Shown: positions 12,227 through 22,700 of the stretch, piece by piece
Layout: every line of letters starts with the position of its first letter
How positions within the stretch are numbered: position 1 is the stretch's first letter
NCBI GenBank assembly: GCA_947471745.1
Contig: CANJKZ010000008.1
Location: 2,396,001 to 2,460,000 of the forward strand
Length of the DNA stretch: 64,000 nucleotides
Source of the DNA: Closterium sp. Naga37s-1
Lineage: Eukaryota > Streptophyta > Zygnematophyceae > Desmidiales > Closteriaceae
Direction of reading: 5' to 3'
Position numbers and translations under genes: made by a program
The notes under the pieces: model-generated
What the model was told of the DNA's origin: nothing
Databases searched by the model: none
The model's input: the letters and a program-made list of their open reading frames with translations, nothing else

Positions 12227-13123
12227 ACTGACCTTGGTGAGCTGCAGCACTACCTTGGCCTGCAGATCACCAGGGACAGGGCAGCTCGCACCATTACGCT
12301 GACCCAGTCGAATATGGTCGAGCAGATCCTCACGTGGTTTCGCTTCCCGTTCTCCAAGGTACAGCTCACCCCTCTTGCTGTGGATCATGGGCTCACGGCT
12401 CCACCTTCGGACGAACCATTTGAGTCCAGTGGTCCATATCCTGAGCTGGTGGGTTGTCTCATGTACCTAATGACCTGTACTCGCCCAGACCTAGCTTACC
12501 CTCTTAGCGTCCTTGCGCGCTTTGTTGCGCCTGGGAGACACCGACCGTCCCACTGGTACGCTGCTAAGAGGGTGGCGAAGTATGTGGTGAGTACATCAGG
12601 CATGGGACTTTTCCTTGGAGGGAAGCAGCCAGTTACACTCACATGTTACTCAGACTCGTCGTGGGCCAAAGACGCGGAGACGCGTCGGTCTACCCAGGGG
12701 TACTCCTTTAGCCTCGGGACAGGTGTTGTTTCATGGCGGTCGACTCGGGCGTCGTCCGTCGCCGGTTCCAGTTGTGAGGCAGAGGTGTACGCTGCGGCCA
12801 TGGCCGCTCAGGAGCTTCGCTGGCTGTCTTTCCTTCTCACCGACCTTGTTGAGCGGCCTCGCTCTCCCCCAGTCTTGTTCGCCGACAACAGGTCTGCTGT
12901 CCTGTTGTGTAAGGAGCCCCGACTGGTTGGGAAGGCGAAGCACATCCAGCTTCGTTACTTCCTTCTGTGTGAGTTGCAGCATCGTGGACAGGCACTCGTT
13001 CGACGTGTGGTCTCTGAGGCCAACACGGCAGATATCTTCACAAGGGCGTTGCCGCCTTGTGACCACCAGCGTTTCTGCACCCAGCTTGGCCTTGTGACTG
13101 TCCGTCCTCACTTGCTTACGTAG
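12227..13123 (+). pseudogene. Copia RT thumb/connection and RNase H (element C)
   Basis: Resumes the split RT. After TCTDLGELQHYLGLQITRDR (one frame) the run from 12314 reads NMVEQILTWFRF, GPYPELVGCLMYLMTCTRPD and YPLSVLARFVAPGRHRPSHW. RNase H acidic residues are all visible: YSDSSWA (D), SSCEAEVYAAA (E), LFADNRSAVLL (D) and ANTADIFTRALPPCDHQRF (D), ending at TAG after PHLLT (13123). The C-terminal half is intact; the element is dead because RT is split, an amber lies upstream and gag is missing. Confidence 0.92.
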
Positions 13124-13409
13124 AGATGCCTTGTCCTGCTTGTCTTGTACTCTTGCATCTCCTTATATTTGCTATATACCAGCATGTGGACTGGCCTTGT
13201 GGCCTCTTGCTTGCTCTCGGAGTGTGTGGTGACTTTGAGCTCCACCCTGAGATTTGTCTTATTCTTGTGGACTGGTCTTGTGACCCTTGCTTGTTCTTGC
13301 TGACTGGTCATGTGAACCTTGCTTGCTCTCAGACTGTGTGGTGTCCCTGAGATCCACCCTGAGCTATGTGTTGCTTTCCACAGGACTACCGTCACCTAGA
13401 CTATGGGGG
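12928..13409 (+). repeat. Right arm of the 482-bp inverted repeat; copia 3' UTR and PPT
   Basis: Contains the RNase H C-terminus, then the non-coding 3' UTR (13124-13400) and the polypurine tract CTATGGGGG at 13401-13409. It is the sense partner of 6289-6770. A 3' LTR beginning TGT should follow the polypurine tract, but here the sequence is TTAGTAGGAGGGG, so the LTR is missing from this end and lies instead, reversed, beside the left arm. Confidence 0.88.
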
Positions 13410-14040
13410 TTAGTAGGAGGGGATCGCCGCGGCTACCCCCCCACCTCCTCTCCTCATCCCTCACTCACCTCCTCCTTCGTTCTTATCTCCTCTCCTCTCC
13501 TCTCTCTCTCTCAAGCAGTCCTGTATTGATAATGGTCAAAGGGTACAAACAAGGCATGAGTGGTTTGGCACACCCGCAACCCTAGAAGCATAGGCATCCC
13601 TGGCATGCATCGCTTGTCCTATTCCTGCATTCCATGGCACATGGCTACCTAGGCACGCAGGCACCCCTCACTACACACCCATGGTGGCTCTGGCAGCCCT
13701 GTTCTTGCCTCGGCTCTTACCCTCCAGCCTTCTAGACTCCCAGGTCCCATGCTTCCTCCACCTCATCCTCTAGGACCTGCCATATGTCCCCCATGCCTGG
13801 CTCCCAAGGGTCGGCCCAGGCCTGGGGGTATGATGCCTCTGCCGCCCTGTTGGACTTCGCCAACATGGCGTTGGCTTGGCAGCGTTGCAGCATTACCGAC
13901 CAGCGCTGTCGGTAGTGCGCAGTCAGCCTGGAGGCCACCGTGGTGAGCCTCCCTTGGCGGTGTTTCTTCTTGGCTGCACTCGTGCCTAGAATGCAGAAGA
14001 ATTTCTGTGTGTCTTTCGCCAATCCCCCGTAGGTTTACAC
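13410..14040. other. Unassigned spacer, pyrimidine-rich then mixed
   Basis: 13425-13520 is a C/T-rich run (CTCCTCTCCTC). 13530-14040 has no recognisable repeat. A minus-strand frame 14022-13732 (96 codons, MAKDTQKFFCILGTS...) is Lys/Arg-rich then acidic at its end (WQVLEDEVEEAWDLGV). I do not recognise it; its base composition is ordinary and it could be a fragment of an unknown mobile-element gene or chance. Confidence 0.4.
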
Positions 14041-14054
14041 TCTCGGCCCCTTTC

Positions 14055-14735
14055 CCTGACGAACCGGTCGAGCCCATTGGTTCAGTGCGCAGAGCTGGTG
14101 ATGTGCCTCATGTACCTGATGACCTGCTATCTCGCATATCCTCTCAGCATCCTTGCTCGCTTTGTTGCAACTCGGAGATACTGACCTGAGCACTAGTCGG
14201 ATGCTAAGAGGGTATTGCGCTATCTGGATTGTGCTCGGAGGACGACAACTAGTTGTGCTCACGGGACACACTGGCGCGTCACGAGCAGACAACATCGAGA
14301 CTCTTAGGTCCGCTTATAGCTACAGCTCCAGCCTTGGTGCAGGTCCAATCTCGTGGATGTCCACTCGCTCGTCGTCAGTGGCACAGTCCAGCTGTGAGGC
14401 AGGGATTTACGCTGGCGCTATAGCTGCTCATAAGCTTTACTGGCTGCCGTTCTTGCTCACTGTCTTAGATGAGCCGCCTAACTCTGCCGCGGTCCTGTTC
14501 GCTGATAATAGGGCCATGATCCTCTTATGTCAGTAGCCGAGACTAGAGGGCAGAGTGAAGCACGTCCAAATTCGGTATGTTTTGTTGCGTGAGCTGCAGC
14601 AGCGCGGCCAAGCATGCATAGTACACTTGGCCTTAGGGGCCGGCACCGTTGATCTCTTCACTAAGACACTCCCGCCTCGTGATCATTAGCGGCTCTGCAC
14701 ACAGCTTGGCCTTGTCCCCTTAACACCTCCATTTT
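14055..14735 (+). pseudogene. Copia RNase H remnant (remnant D)
   Basis: Plus-strand fragment corresponding to the connection and RNase H domains, with frame changes. Recognisable pieces: CLMYLMTC near 14103, LARFVATRRY, VLGGRQLVVLTGHTGASRADNIETLRSAYSYS (14240-14330), SWMSTRSSSVAQSSCEAGIYAGAIAAH with the RNase H Glu (14350-14430), LFADNRAMILLCQ then TAG (14497-14536), and downstream RLEGRVKHVQIRYVLLRELQQRG and DLFTKTLPPRDH. Stops after LLCQ and in DH*RLC plus a diverged LALGAGTVDLF segment show an old copy. Confidence 0.85.
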
Positions 14736-15284
14736 TAGGATCTTGATATATATAGACAGTACTAAGTTTGATTTTGTTTGGTTATGCTCACTAACCGGCC
14801 GTGTGGCCCTTTGCCTCAGAGGCTAGGCTAGTAGTACTGTCCTGAGTTGTACCTCACACAATTTGTTGTTCCTGTTGACTGGCCTTGTGGCCCCTATTCT
14901 CAAAGGCTGGACTAGTAGTGCCTCCCTGATTTGTTTCTCATTTTCTAGGCACTGCCCCTTACCTAGTCTAGGGGGGTTTTCAATGTACACATATATATTT
15001 GTATATGAACTTTGTCGGCTAGGTTGGGTTGCACTATACAGGCTATTGGATGTTACTTGTTCCCCCCTTGTATGCCCTCATGAGTCATTCGTTATGTTCT
15101 TGACATTATCGTCATGCTGGCGTGCATCGCTACGAGTAGGAAGTTGCCCGCCTATGTCACCTTCGAACGCCTACCATGCCCAAGATAACGGTACCGCATG
15201 GTACGTGTATTGTAGAATCATGTTCATTGATGTCGATTGTAAATCTAGCACACCAATCGCTAGCTTAGTTGCTTCTGCACTTGC
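14736..15284. other. 3' flank of copia remnant D and unassigned spacer
   Basis: Two diverged copies of a TGGCCTTGTGGCCC...CAGAGGCT-like phrase (14800-14830 and 14878-14910) resemble the 3' UTR of the copia elements. CTAGTCTAGGGGGGTTTTCA at 14961-14980 is a plausible polypurine tract, with TGTACACATA just after it as a possible LTR start. No gene is supported between 14985 and 15284. Confidence 0.45.
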
Positions 15285-15800
15285 AGAAGCTGTAATCAGA
15301 GCCTATCTGAAGGGATGGATGGACAAGAACCTCGTCCAAGACTGGACTATAAAGACCCTACCAGCGGTATGTGGATCGCCACCAGCGGTTCCAATTGTGC
15401 TGGTGGCCGACTCGTACCGTGACTACCTCACGCACATAGTGCAGAGCACGTTTAATATCATACGCGTCATCCCGTCAATCATCTCCGGTGGTTGTAACCC
15501 GTCGGTGCAACCATTTAAATGTCCGCATCAACTAGAGCTTTAAGGTGCCAGTTAGGAACCGATACGTTGTCATACATGAGCCGCTGAGCACAACATTTCA
15601 AACTTCACGAAATAGGTGAGGGCCACGATATGTTGTACGTGCGGTTGCCTCCCACCCTGATGATCTAAATTGTTTCCGCTTGTGCTCCCCATCCTGCACA
15701 AACTAGAAGAAACCACCTGTCAAGGAAGTGCTCCGGTGGATTCCGCGTGCATGGAAGGACATGCCCGCAAACTTGGTGTGCTGAGGCTTCAAGGCCCGTG
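15285..15800 (+). pseudogene. pogo/Tigger-like DDE transposase fragment, plus strand
   Basis: The frame reads AVIRAYLKGWMDKNLVQDW, then PIVLVADSYRDYLTHIVQ and VIPSIISGGCNPSVQPF. This is the layout of the DDE_1 (CENP-B/pogo/Tigger) core: family form WMDEELVxxW, the second catalytic Asp in VxDSxRGHLT, then IPGGLTSxLQPLD. The catalytic Asp is kept (ADSYRD) but the QPLD aspartate is gone (QPFK). Near 15700 another frame gives KKPPVKEVLRWIPRAWKDMPANLV, the C-terminal block also present in the minus-strand copy at 16.3 kb. Stops and frame breaks mark it as a remnant. Confidence 0.75.
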
Positions 15801-15959
15801 GCATCAGCGCTGTTGTCAACGGGAGCAGGCCCCCACAGTACCATATGGCCCCGGATATAAGCGCAGTCCGATTAAAGGCGCCGAGGCTTCTATCTGGAGC
15901 ATGGCGCTTATGGCCGGTACTCAAATTTAAGCACCCCCCCTTTGAAGCCTGTACTTATT

Positions 15960-16136
15960 ACAATCGCATCCCTTCTCACAGCTTATACTTTTTTTACTGA
16001 GAAGATTGCAAAAGACCCTAGACATTACTTTCTTTAAACCCTAAACATATTTTAAACTGGCACTAACAACGGCTCTACATTTAAATGTTTCTAGCTATGG
16101 CTACACATTTAAGAGTTTAGCATTTCTAGCTAGGAT
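15960..16136. other. AT-rich spacer between two tail-to-tail transposase pseudogenes
   Basis: Low-GC stretch with short direct repeats (TACATTTAAATGTTTCTAGCTA and TACACATTTAAGAGTTTAG). Probably the 3' UTR of the minus-strand copy. No gene seen. Confidence 0.4.
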
Positions 16137-18199
16137 CTACTCCTCATCAGACTCAGGCTCTTGGCAGTTGTCTCCCCAGAAGCCACCAGTGATGATCTCA
16201 TCATCGACGTCGACTTCCTGCGTCAGCTGACTCCGCCTGTGCGCCATGGCGAGCCCGTCCTCACTGTCGTCAAGCGCGTTGCTGATGCCACAGGTGAGGA
16301 AGGGGCGTTTGATGAGGTCGGCGGGCACTGCCTTCCAGGCCCGTGAGATCCATCTCAGCACCACCGCTGGTGGTGGCTTCTTCAAGTCCCTGCACCACCA
16401 GAAAGAGAGCAGGGGGAAGCGTTTAGATCAACAGAGGGGGGGATAAAAAACAGTGTGGACGTGGCAACGGTGGATGCCGTACCTGTAGCTGTCAGTCTCT
16501 CTTGGCCTTCCTCTTCAAACCAGCTCTGGTACTGATGGCGCACCGACGCCTTGAAGATTTTGTTGACCGAGACGTCAAGGGGTTGAATTTCCCCCGTACA
16601 GCCCGCCGGGATCAGCGCCGGCATGATGTTGAGCTTGGCGAATTTTGCCTTCACGGTCTCAGTGAGGTGACCACGGTAGGAGCCCACCACGAGCATGGCG
16701 CTCCTCGCCTGCCTGCCAAAACGGGGCCTTATGAAGGGCTTGATACACTCGTCAAGCCACCGCGTGACGCCGTCTGCGTCCATCTAGTCGTTCTCGTGGC
16801 ACGCCACGACCACACCTGCACTATCACAAGCGGCAAGTTCATCTCCAGATAAAAAAACAAACGGAACAAACATCAAAACGAGACACAACTCTTACCCGGC
16901 GGGAAATCTCCCTTTGTCACCGTATTGCGCTTGAAAAACACCCACGGCTTGAGCTTGTCACCGTCAGCCGTGCACGCCAACATCACGGTTACGCGCTCCT
17001 TCTGGTACCCTGCACTCCTTCAGTTTGATCCACAGTGGTGGTGGCGGGCATCTCAAGCTACAGCGGCGTCCGGTCGGCGTTGATAATCTACCGTGTTTCG
17101 ATGCCGCGCTCACGACGGTTATCACGGACGAACTGCCAGAACTTTTGGCACTGCTCCGCGACATCTGTCAACCATAGGGAAGGGGTGGGGAGACACCGCG
17201 GTTAGTAAAACACAAGTAATCAAAACATATTTTGAAAAAACAAGAAAATTCTTACGAGCAGAGGTTTTCTGGGCAACCTTCGTCTTCATGCGCACGCTCA
17301 GATTCCACCGCCGCCGAAACCAGTCCGACCACCTCTGGCTCCCCTTCCACTTCAAGTCGGGGTAGAGTACCTTCATGTACTCCCGCGACCACTCCTGCAA
17401 ACGACCGACGGAGACGGCGGTTCCCTTGCGGCGCCACTCCAGGAGTTTCGCGTAAACCTTCAGCTCCATCGGCAGGTACCACGATGCTCTCCCGCGACAG
17501 AGCATGCGCTTCCGTGCGGCATGAGCGTCCTTGAGGACCTTCGAGGCTCTCTTCCTCTCCGTGAGACACTTACGGTGGATGCCGCTTTCGCGAGACAACG
17601 CCCGCACCGAAACCGCCACATCCAGGCGCGCGAGAAGCTTGACGCTTATGCTGTGAGGGCCTGTGCCTGGGAGAGGGGGGGCGGGCATCACGGTTCTGAG
17701 AAGAAAAGTGGGGTTGCTTGCGGTTGATAGGCGGATAAGACGGTATGGGTAGTTTCTTGGGGAGGCTGTCGCGCAACCAGTACTCGACGCCGTCGTCGTC
17801 GTCGCCGCCCGGGACACCCTCGAGAAACACATCGGCCGCAGTGCCAGTCTCTGTGCCACCCTCGGCGCCTCCGTCTCGCTCAGCGCGCCACTCCTCGTCG
17901 GCACCGGCCACATCGTCGTCAGCGCCCACAGCACATTCGTCCCACGTGCAATCATCGGGCTGGCCCCAACGTGGTGGGGGCACTTCTATGTACTCATCTG
18001 GAGGCTTGTTGCTGTCCGGTTCCGAGAGGAGCAGGTGGAGCAGGAGGCGCAGGAGGAATAGGAGGAGCAAGAGGCGCAGGTGGCGCTGGAGGCTGTGCTG
18101 GCTCTGGAGGGACACGCCTATACCAGCCGTCAGCGGTAACAGTGTAGGGCCTAGGCTTCTTCTTGAATAGAAAATGAGTGCCAGTGAACTCCGCCATGG
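16137..18199 (-). pseudogene. pogo/Tigger-like DDE transposase gene with introns, degenerate
   Basis: Read on the minus strand. MAEFTGTHFLF... from 18199 leads (with a frame change) to an acidic stretch (VFLEGVPGGDDDDGVEYWLRD), then a pipsqueak-type helix-turn-helix (VRALSRESGIHRKCLTE, about 17590) and a CENP-B-type DNA-binding segment (WRRKGTAVSVGRLQEWSREY, SQRWSDWFRRRWNLSVRMKT). GT-AG introns fit at 17165-17255, 16816-16895 and 16390-16482. Exon 2 has the first catalytic Asp as NADRTPL but carries two stops and a small deletion; exon 3 has GVVVACHEND, stop, MDADGVTRWLDECI, MLVVGSYRGHLTE (family VxDSxRGHLT, Asp replaced by Gly) and IPAGCTGEIQPLDVSVNK. The last exon ends GGFWGDNCQEPESDEE. Stops and a lost catalytic Asp indicate a pseudogene; it might instead derive from a host-domesticated copy. 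Confidence 0.75.
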
Positions 18200-18425
18200 C
18201 TCCCGCAGCCTGGCGGGCGAGAAAACAAAACTGAAGCAGAAAGTGCAAGAACGGGTGAAGCAATGAACTGAGATGGGGACCCCTTTGGCCTAGCGGCTCG
18301 GGGTCCTCGTCAAGGAGAGACGGGTACCCCCCTGCCTGAACCCGCAGAGGAGGGTTCGCGGCACCATTCATGCTGCGCTGGCAGGGGATATTCGACCCCC
18401 TTCTAGAGGGTTCGGATGAGATGCT

Positions 18426-18894
18426 CCTGATTTTTCAGGGCAATGTTTTATGGCCATCCTGAAATTTCAGGGCACCAACTCCTGTTCATCCTGATCTCTC
18501 AGGGCAAAAAAATCACAAGACATGAGAGAGGTGGAGGGGAAGGCACGATATGACTGGGAAGCCCGATGCATGCATGGTACGGTATGACGAGGAAGCGACG
18601 AAATCCCCAGGAGGAGACAAAACCAGTACACACACACCCCCGCCCCTTCCCCCCTCTCCCCCATCCCCCCCCCACACCCCTTCCCCTTCTGCATACGCGT
18701 CAGGGCAGTCCTCTACCTTCGTCCTTATGCTTCAGGGAAAAATCTCACGGCCTTCCTGAAATTTCAGGGCTCAACACAAAAAATATCCTGAAGTGACAGG
18801 GTAAAATATACCATCATATTGAAATTGCAGGGAAAACACCTGACACTATCCGGAAATCAGGGTAATCAGGATGTTTTACCCTGATATCGTGGGG
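18426..18894. repeat. 32-bp-period repeat with palindromic core CCTGAAATTTCAGGG
   Basis: Palindrome-like 15-mers occur at 18426, 18458 and 18490, and again at about 18723, 18755, 18787, 18818, 18849 and 18880, at intervals of 30 to 32 bases, separated by dissimilar 16-17-base spacers. Copies range from perfect (CCTGAAATTTCAGGG at 18458 and 18755) to degenerate (CCTGAAGTGACAGGG, CCTGATATCGTGGGG). A unique C/A-rich insertion (18522-18690) splits the array. It lies just upstream of the minus-strand pogo-like gene, so transposase-binding sites are possible but unproven. Confidence 0.7.
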
Positions 18895-19157
18895 CCTGCT
18901 CCTGCCTGGCATTGCATGACGATGTGATTGGACCGCATGGCAGGATTCGCGTTAGCGCTAGCAGGTGCGTTGCTCCGGGACGGGTTTTGTGTGGTGGGAA
19001 ATCGAATACCGGCTGGTTTCGCCTGGATTCCATGCACAAATCCACGTGAAAGTTTCACGGTTGTGTTCGCCTTATTGAAGGCTTCATTTTTAACATTTTA
19101 CAGGCGCATGCGCTTATGCCCTAGACTGAATCACAAGCGCCCCCCTTAAGACAATTG
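18895..19157. other. Unassigned single-copy spacer
   Basis: No recognisable domain, repeat or signal. The short plus-strand frame 18928-19149 has no features that support a gene. Confidence 0.4.
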
Positions 19158-19387
19158 ACCACATGGGTAAGTAACGCACTTACTCTTAGTACCAACCACA
19201 TGGGTAAGTAACGCACTTACTCTTAGTACCAACCACATCGGTAAGTAACACACTTAATCTTAGTACCAACCACATGGGTAAGTAACGCACTTACCCTTAG
19301 TACCAACCACATCGGTAAGTAACGCACTTACTCCTAGTACCAACCACATGGGTAAGTAACGCACTTACTCTTAGTATCAACAACATC
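19158..19387 (+). repeat. 37-bp satellite, block 1 (about 6 units)
   Basis: Tandem 37-bp units; the first monomer spans 19158-19194 and the next starts at 19195. Core GTAAGTAACGCACTTAC contains two 6-bp arms (GTAAGT/ACTTAC) around a 5-base loop. The same unit builds the arrays at 28.0-34.1, 41.1-42.2, 49.9-50.8 and 51.8 kb. The chromovirus LTR begins at 19388 directly inside the last unit, so this block is the left flank of that insertion. Confidence 0.95.
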
Positions 19388-19757
19388 TGCGAGGATCTAG
19401 GATCGAGCTCAGAAAAGTGGGTTTGAATTGAATGCTTCACCTAGGTACAACACGAGGCTATATATAGTATCGACACAAGGCTAGTTACCCAGGTGTTACG
19501 CGAATGTTCTGAGGGTCGCGGAGCGTCCCGAACAGAACCTTCCCGAACTCGGTAGAAAGCAATTCGGTGGAAACCGAATAGGCTTGGGTTCGGTACACGT
19601 AACCTGGTTCGGTGCTATAACTATAATAATATATAGGAATGCACCTAACCTAGGAAATCAAGCATATCTATGCATGATAAATAAAACCCAAGCTAGTAAT
19701 AGCATAATAAAGTCCAGGCAAGCAAGCAAAGCCAGCAAAAGCCGTCGTACTCTCACA
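19388..19757 (-). repeat. Chromovirus 3' LTR (370 bp)
   Basis: TGCGAGGATCTAGG...CTCTCACA; the first 205 bases match 25114-25310 closely (for example the shared GGAAACCGAATAGGCTTG). TG...CA ends, next to the polypurine tract at 19761-19773. A TATATATAG at about 19460 is palindromic AT-rich sequence that could serve as a core promoter. Confidence 0.9.
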
Positions 19758-19767
19758 CGTCCCCCCC

Positions 19768-22700
19768 TCAAAGCTGGGTGGCGTGAGATACACCCTGCTT
19801 GACAAGATAGTCCTTGAGAGCACGGCGTGCGTTGCCCATATCAGCTTCTGCAACCCAACTATCCTCAGTGGGGTCATATCCCTTCCAGCATATCAGGAAC
19901 TCGAGGGTCTTGCCGCCGCGGCACCGATGAGTGAGAATGCGCTCCACTTCGTACTCTGGTTCATCCTGTATGAGATCAGGTGGTGGCGGTAGCTGACGTC
20001 CGTGGAACTATTGGTTGGGGTCCTTATAAGGCTTCAGTAGCTGAACATGGAAAGCATTGTGAAGCTTCCACGTAGTAGGTAAGCGCAAGCGGAATGTTAC
20101 TGGGGTCACCTGTGCCTCAACGTGAAAAGGACCACAGAAGCGAGGCCGGAGCTTGGATGGTAGGTGAGACAGGTTCAAGTTGCGCGTGTCGAGAAGCACC
20201 TGATCTCCGACTGCAACTGAGTGATCACGTCGCTGGCGATTGGCATACTGCTTCTGGGAGGTCTGCATCGTGATGGGACGTCGCTGTGTCTTCTCCCATA
20301 GCTGCTGCATGGTGGTGACGAAGTCATGTGCGGCTTGGACGTGTGCCGGTGTGGTTGGCTGCTGTGGTGTAAGTGGTTCCCGTCCGTAGCACACGAAGAA
20401 AGGAGATTTCCCTGTGACCGCATGTGACGCGTTGTTGTAAGCGAACTCTAAGGTCGGTAACTGTGTGTCCCAGTGGCTGACGCCGTCTTTGCAAGCTGTG
20501 CGCAGTAAGTGTTCAACCACTTGATTGAGTCGCTCTGTCTGTCCGTCAGTCTGGGGGTGGTAGGCTGAAGACATCGCAAGTTTAGTCCCCAGCAGTCCCA
20601 TGAGCTACTTCCAGAACTTACTAGTAAATTTAGGGTCTCTGTCGGAGATGAGTGTAGCGGGGATGCCGTGGATGGTGATGATGCGGCCGAAGAAGAGGCG
20701 AGCAGTTGCTTCAGCTGTAGCCGTTGCGTTGGTCGGAATGAAGTGACCCATTTTAGAGAACTTGTCGATCACCACGAGTATAGCGTCATGCCCTCGTGGG
20801 GTCGAAGGAAGTCCCGTGATGAAGTCGAGGCTAACGACCTGCCATGGCTGCTCCGTTACGGGTAGAGGCTGAAGTAACCCTGCTTTTTTCTGCTTGCTAC
20901 TCTTCATCCGCTGGCACGTGTCGCAAGAGGCGACGAACTGCTGCACGTCTGCTGCCATCCCGGGCCAGTAGTAATACTTTGCTATCCCTGCTAACGTCTT
21001 GTTGCTCCCGAAATGTCCCGCGTATGGTACGTCATGAAACTCCTCCAGTAGGATCTGCCGTAGCGGGGCATAGTTCGGTACCCAAATCTTTCCAGAACCC
21101 TTCCTTACAGCTAAGTCTTTCTCCCACTGTAACAGCTTCTGCTTCTCTGCTGTAGCGATCTCTGCGTCCACGGAGTATCCATGTTGGAATAGACCCTTGA
21201 GCAGAGGGTTCATCCCGTCGAGCTGGATGCCTGCTACATGACCGGGGCGGCTCAACGCGTCTGCTTTGTTGTGTAGCCCGGGTTTGTAGACGATGTCGTA
21301 GTGGAAGTGAGTTTCCAGGAAGTCCATCCACCGCACCTGTCGTCGTAAGAGCGTCCGCTGTGACTTCAGGTATTTGAGACTGCAGTGGTCAGTATAGACT
21401 GTGGTCTTGGCTCCCTCTAGGTAACACCTCCACGCCTTGAAGGCTATGACTATCGCTAAGGCTTCCTTGTCATGGATGGGGTAGTTCAGTTCTGCTCTGT
21501 GTAATTTCTTACTGAGGTAGGCGATGGGCTGCAAACCGCGCCCGTGATCCTGCATCAGTACTGCTCCGACTGCTTGGTCACTAGCGTCTGCTTCCACCAC
21601 GTAGTCCTTGTCTGGATCCGGTAGGATGAGTACTAGAGTTGTAGTCAGTGCTGTCTGTAGCTGCTCCATGGCTTGCTGATGAGGAGTGTCCCATTTGTAG
21701 GGCGTATCCTTTTTTAGTAGGTCGGTCAATGGCGCTGCTATCTTAGCGTACTGCGGCACGAACCTGTTGTAGTAGTTGGCGAAGCCTAGGAACTGCTGCA
21801 ACTCCTTCACGTTATCCGGTACTTTCCACTTCGTGACGGCTTCGATCTTCCGCGGGTCCACATGTACGCCCTCGGCACTCGCCATGTGCTCGAGAAATTG
21901 CACCTTCTTCAGGGCGAAGTCGCTTTTAGATAGCTTCACGTAGAACTTGTTTTTCCGCAGGATCTCGAACACCTTCCGCAGATGCTCCAGGTGCTCCTTC
22001 ATGTTCTTGGGGTAGATGAGTATGTCGTCTAGATACACCACTACACACTCGTCCAGCAGGGGCCGTAGGATATGGTTCATCTCTGCCTTGAACGTCGCTG
22101 GTGCGTTGCAGAGTCCGAACGGCATCACCAAGTATTCGTAGGAGCCGTATCTGGTACGGAACGCCGTCTTGTTGATCGAGTTGTCAGCCATCTTGATCTG
22201 CCAGTAACCCGACCGCAGGTCCAGCTTCGAAAATACTGTTGCACCACGCAGTTGGTCCAGTAGGTCGTCTATGCGTGGTATGGGATATTTGTTTTTGACT
22301 GTCTGTTTGTTCAGTGCGCGGTAGTCGATGCACATCTGTAAACTGCAATCTGGTTTTGGAGTGAAGAGAACTGGTGCACCGTAGGGAGAGGTGGATGGGT
22401 GGATCAGTTGTCTGTCCAGTAGATATTCTATCTGCTTCTTCATGTCTGTCAGTTCGGTCGGACTCAGCCGGTATGGTGCACGTGAGACGGGTTTCGCACC
22501 TGGTTCCTCCACGATCTCGTGCTCGTGGGTGCGTGCTGGAGGTACTCCTTCAGGTAGGTCGTCAGGCATTATATCTTTGTACTGCTCCAAGACCTCCTTC
22601 ACTGCTGCAGGTAGCTCCGAGTTCGGCTTCTCCTCCTCTGCTGCTGCCATAACCAGTGCTAAGTAACCCGTGTTACTGTCATTCACCGTCTGTTCGAACC

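Noticed and set aside
10707..12302. Long repeat-protein genes on both strands
   Set aside because: Frames arise because the 21-bp unit lacks stops; no promoter, start context or domain, and the array interrupts a copia RT.
13732..14022. Novel 96-codon gene on the minus strand
   Set aside because: No homology recognised, no start or promoter evidence and surrounded by element debris; kept only as an unassigned frame.
18426..18894. CRISPR array
   Set aside because: The palindromic repeats are degenerate, spacers are only 16-17 bases, there are no cas genes, and the surrounding DNA is eukaryotic with introns and LTR elements.
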